Source: Streptomyces exfoliatus (lineage in GTDB: Bacteria > Actinomycetota > Actinomycetes > Streptomycetales > Streptomycetaceae). Taken from it: 64,000 bases of DNA. Both the position numbers and the translations under genes were made by a program. This document shows positions 61,417 to 64,000 of the stretch, piece by piece. Position 1 is the stretch's first letter. Each line of letters begins with the position of its first letter. The stretch spans positions 124,001 through 188,000 of the forward strand of contig NZ_JNZP01000013.1 of NCBI RefSeq assembly GCF_000725545.1. The letters run 5' to 3'. The notes below the pieces were generated by a model. That model was not told the origin of the DNA. It saw only the letters and a list, made by a program, of their open reading frames with translations, and made no database searches.

Positions 61417-61791
61417 TCAGCCGACGAGCTCTCCCCACCGCTCCCGGTACTCGGCGAGCTGCGCCGCGTACCCCTCCCGGAACCTCTTCTCCTCCACCTC
61501 GCCGAGCCCGTTCCGGCCCATCGGCTCCGGGCGGATCAGCCGCCCGACGTCGGCGAGGACCTCGGCGGCGGCCTCGGCGACGGCGCCGCCCTTCTGCCGG
61601 GCGGTGAACACGCGGTTGCCCGACTCTCTCAGGAGCTCCTCGCACACCGTGCGGGGCTTACCGACCGCCCTCCTCATCCCCGCCTCCGGCACGGCCACGA
61701 CCCTGCCCGCCACCGCGAGCCCGTCCAGGGCCCCCAGCGCCGCGTACAGCCGCCCCCACGCGTAGTACTTCCCGTCCTCGACCCGCGTCAC
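61417..61791 (-). CDS. Small conserved hypothetical protein
   Basis: This 124-residue protein begins VTRVEDGKYYAWGRLYAAL at GTG 61791, preceded by GGGGAGG. The frame is open further upstream to 61839, but the chosen start has a better ribosome site. Visible segments are YYAWGRLYAALGALDGLAV and GNRVFTARQKGGAVAEAAAE. Basic and alpha-helical, with no motif that I recognise. It may be a phage- or element-like scaffold or DNA-binding protein, but this is only an impression. Confidence 0.55.
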   Translation of the reverse strand: MTRVEDGKYYAWGRLYAALGALDGLAVAGRVVAVPEAGMRRAVGKPRTVCEELLRESGNRVFTARQKGGAVAEAAAEVLADVGRLIRPEPMGRNGLGEVEEKRFREGYAAQLAEYRERWGELVG

Positions 61792-61998
61792 GGACCTCCC
61801 CTTCCCCTCCGACCCTACGAACCGCCCTCCGACGTCCACCGCTTCCTACCCAGGCCGGGCCTCACTTCTCTCCCGGCCCCGCCTCCGAGGTCCTAGGACC
61901 AGCGACCGGTCTTGTCCCGTTCTTCGTTGCGGCGGGATGAAATCGCACGTCGGCCGCGTTGGGCCTTCCGGTAGAGCAGGACGGACGGGAGGCCATTC

Positions 61999-64000
61999 GT
62001 GGCGGCGGTGGGGCAGCACAAACAGGCGGCGGACGGACAACCGGCGGCCGACGGGCGACCGGCGGCGGACGGGCGGCAGGGCTGGGCCCGGCGGCTCACC
62101 GGATACGCCTGGCGGTACAAGGCGAACGTGATCCTCGCGCTCGGCTCCTCCCTGCTCGGGATGGCCGTGCTCGCCCTCGTGCCGCTCGTCACCAAGGTGA
62201 TCATCGACGACGTCATCGGGACGAAGACCCGCGACCTCGGCGTCTGGACCGGCCTCCTCATCGGCGCCGCCGTCCTCGTCTACGTCCTCACCTACGTCCG
62301 CCGCTACTACGGCGGACGCCTCGCCCTCGACGTCCAGCACGACCTGCGTACCGACATGTACGCCACCATCACCCGGCTCGACGGGCGGCGTCAGGACGAG
62401 CTGTCCACCGGCCAGGTCGTCGGGCGGGCCACCAGCGACCTCCAGCTGATCCAGGGCCTGCTCTTCATGCTCCCGATGACCATCGGGAACGTGCTGCTCT
62501 TCCTCATCTCGCTGGCCGTCATGGCCTGGCTGTCCATCCCGCTCACCCTCGTCGCCCTCGCCGTCGCCCCCGCCCTCTGGTTCATCGCCAAGCGCAGCCG
62601 CACCCGCCTCCACCCCGCCACCTGGTACGCGCAGCAGCAGGCCGGTGTCGTCGCCGGGGTCGTCGACGGAGCCGTGACCGGCGTCCGGGTCGTCAAGGGC
62701 TTCGGCCAGGAGGACCAGGAGACCGGCAAGATCCGCGAGGCCGGGCGGAAGCTGTTCGCCGGACGGCTGCGGACGGTGCGGCTGAACTCCAAGTACACCC
62801 CCGCCCTCCAGGCCGTCCCGGCCCTCGGCCAGGTCGCCGTCCTCGCCCTCGGCGGCTGGCTCGCCTACAAGGGCCAGATCACCCTCGGCACCTTCGTCGC
62901 CTTCTCCGCCTACCTGGCCTCCCTCGTCGGCCCGGTCCGCATGCTCGCCATGGTCCTCACCGTCGGCCAGCAGGCCCGCGCCGGCGTCGACCGGGTCCTC
63001 GACCTCATCGACACCGAGCCGGTCATCCAGGACGGCACCAGGGAACTGCCGGCCGACGCCCCCGCCACCGTCGAGTTCGACGACGTGTCCTTCGCGTACG
63101 AGGACGGCACCCCCGTCCTCGACGGCTTCTCCCTGGAGATCCGCCCCGGCGAGACCGTCGCCGTCGTCGGCGCCTCAGGCTCCGGGAAGTCGACCGTCTC
63201 CCTCCTCCTGCCCCGCTTCTACGACGTCTCCCACGGCGCCGTCCTCGTCGGCGGCCACGACGTCCGCGAGCTGACCCTCGACTCGCTGCGCGCCGCCGTC
63301 GGGCTCGTCCCCGAGGACTCCTTCCTCTTCTCCGACACCGTCCGCGCCAACATCGCGTACGGCCTCCCGGACGCCACCCAGGAGCAGATCGAGGCCGCCG
63401 CCCGCGCCGCCCAGGCGGACCGTTTCATCGCCGAGCTGCCCGAGGGCTACGACACCAAGGTCGGCGAGCACGGCCTGACCCTCTCCGGCGGCCAGCGCCA
63501 GCGCGTCGCGCTCGCCCGCGCGATCCTCACCGACCCCCGGCTGCTCCTCCTCGACGACGCCACCTCCGCCGTCGACGCCAACGTCGAGCACGAGATCCAC
63601 GAGGCCCTCAAATCGGTGATGGCGGGCCGCACCACCCTGCTCATCGCGCACCGCCGCTCCACCCTCAACCTCGCCGACCGCATCGCCGTCCTGGAGGACG
63701 GCCGGCTCGCCGCCCTCGGCACCCAGGCCGAGCTGGAGGAGCACTCCCCGCTCTTCCGGCGCCTCCTCACCGACCCCGAGGAGCTGGGCGCCGTCTCGCC
63801 CGGCCACATCGCCCCGCCCGACGTCCCCGAGGACCGCACCCTGCGGGCCGAGCTGGACGCCGAGTTCGACGCCGAACGGGGCATCACCCCGACCCTGTGG
63901 GTACGGGACGAGGCCGCCGACCGGGAGAGCGAGGTGCCCGGAGCCACCCCCGAGCTGCTCGCCGCGGTCGAGGCCCTGCCGCCCGCCGCCGACACCCCCG
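61999..64000 (+). CDS. ABC exporter (TMD-NBD), 5' part, runs off right edge
   Basis: GTG 61999 with GGGAGG upstream opens at least 667 codons without a stop. The N-terminus has an Ala-Asp-Gly repeat (about residues 10-25), then a six-helix type IV exporter domain (about 35-320), and an ATPase with Walker A VVGASGSGKST, signature TLSGGQRQRVALARAI, Walker B LLLLDD, and H-loop LIAHRRST. The residue after the Walker B aspartate is Asp (LLLLDDATSAVD), where a catalytic Glu is usual. This is typical of the degenerate half of a heterodimer. Many streptomycete relatives carry a second TMD-NBD unit in the same chain. Confidence 0.88.
   Translation, partial: MAAVGQHKQAADGQPAADGRPAADGRQGWARRLTGYAWRYKANVILALGSSLLGMAVLALVPLVTKVIIDDVIGTKTRDLGVWTGLLIGAAVLVYVLTYVRRYYGGRLALDVQHDLRTDMYATITRLDGRRQDELSTGQVVGRATSDLQLIQGLLFMLPMTIGNVLLFLISLAVMAWLSIPLTLVALAVAPALWFIAKRSRTRLHPATWYAQQQAGVVAGVVDGAVTGVRVVKGFGQEDQETGKIREAGRKLFAGRLRTVRLNSKYTPALQAVPALGQVAVLALGGWLAYKGQITLGTFVAFSAYLASLVGPVRMLAMVLTVGQQARAGVDRVLDLIDTEPVIQDGTRELPADAPATVEFDDVSFAYEDGTPVLDGFSLEIRPGETVAVVGASGSGKSTVSLLLPRFYDVSHGAVLVGGHDVRELTLDSLRAAVGLVPEDSFLFSDTVRANIAYGLPDATQEQIEAAARAAQADRFIAELPEGYDTKVGEHGLTLSGGQRQRVALARAILTDPRLLLLDDATSAVDANVEHEIHEALKSVMAGRTTLLIAHRRSTLNLADRIAVLEDGRLAALGTQAELEEHSPLFRRLLTDPEELGAVSPGHIAPPDVPEDRTLRAELDAEFDAERGITPTLWVRDEAADRESEVPGATPELLAAVEALPPAADTP

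Noticed and set aside
59613..61607. 664-codon plus-strand frame overlapping the ThDP enzyme
   Set aside because: Out-of-frame shadow rich in Arg and Pro; the ThDP motifs are in the other frame.
61846..63995. Minus-strand frames opposite the ABC exporter
   Set aside because: Asp/Glu/Gly- and Ser/Arg-rich antisense shadows; the plus strand has all ATPase motifs.

Overview
The window is high-GC actinobacterial chromosome and almost certainly Streptomyces. The evidence is an adpA/bldH-type gene carrying an in-frame TTA codon next to oligoribonuclease, a complete desferrioxamine desABCD operon under a DmdR-type iron box, a DasR-like site before a hexosaminidase, a CebR-type palindrome before plant-polysaccharide hydrolases, and dense GC-biased genes with many GTG starts and 4-bp overlaps. 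Nothing indicates a plasmid or prophage. One small transposon-like element (TnpB type) is present.

1-13 kb: a partial gene, a TetR regulator divergent from a peroxiredoxin-like protein, and a tight minus-strand operon encoding a RecB/Cas4/Dna2-type nuclease with a four-cysteine Fe-S signature, an unrecognised 529-residue protein, and a Upf1/Dna2-type SF1 helicase. Together the last two enzymes look like a split Dna2. Then come a PAP2 membrane phosphatase, a histidine phosphatase, an XRE/TPR regulator, a spermidine-synthase-like methyltransferase and an OmpR-type two-component pair followed by a secreted GH18 chitinase.

15-20 kb: aspartate 4-decarboxylase and an intact AspT-type antiporter (proton-motive aspartate:alanine exchange). 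Between them, a TnpB element with a small ribbon-helix-helix gene overlapping tnpB has replaced most of a second aspT, of which only the 3' end and probably the first codons remain.

20-28 kb: a glycan-use island with a CUT1 sugar ABC importer (two permeases and a lipoprotein), divergent from a GH74 xyloglucanase and a GH10 xylanase (both with CBM2) across a CebR box, closed by a strong terminator and tRNA-His.

28-44 kb: orn, adpA with a long structured leader, a small membrane protein, UspA, an AceTr-family membrane protein, glmS, a GH20 hexosaminidase, a short accessory patch (FG-GAP protein lacking a signal peptide, lipoprotein, small protein), then desDCBA and the siderophore-interacting reductase. 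The usual siderophore-binding lipoprotein gene desE is missing from its normal place.

44-64 kb: a leucine/isovalerate catabolic operon (acyl-CoA dehydrogenase, HMG-CoA lyase, methylcrotonyl-CoA carboxylase alpha and beta) with a divergent TetR regulator and operator; a phosphatase-like protein, CDF metal transporter, TesB thioesterase and acyl-CoA dehydrogenase; a membrane-anchored XRE regulator opposite a secreted protein; a PucR regulator divergent from agmatinase/guanidinobutyrase and a ketoarginine-decarboxylase-like ThDP enzyme (arginine catabolism); a small conserved protein; and an ABC exporter running off the right edge.
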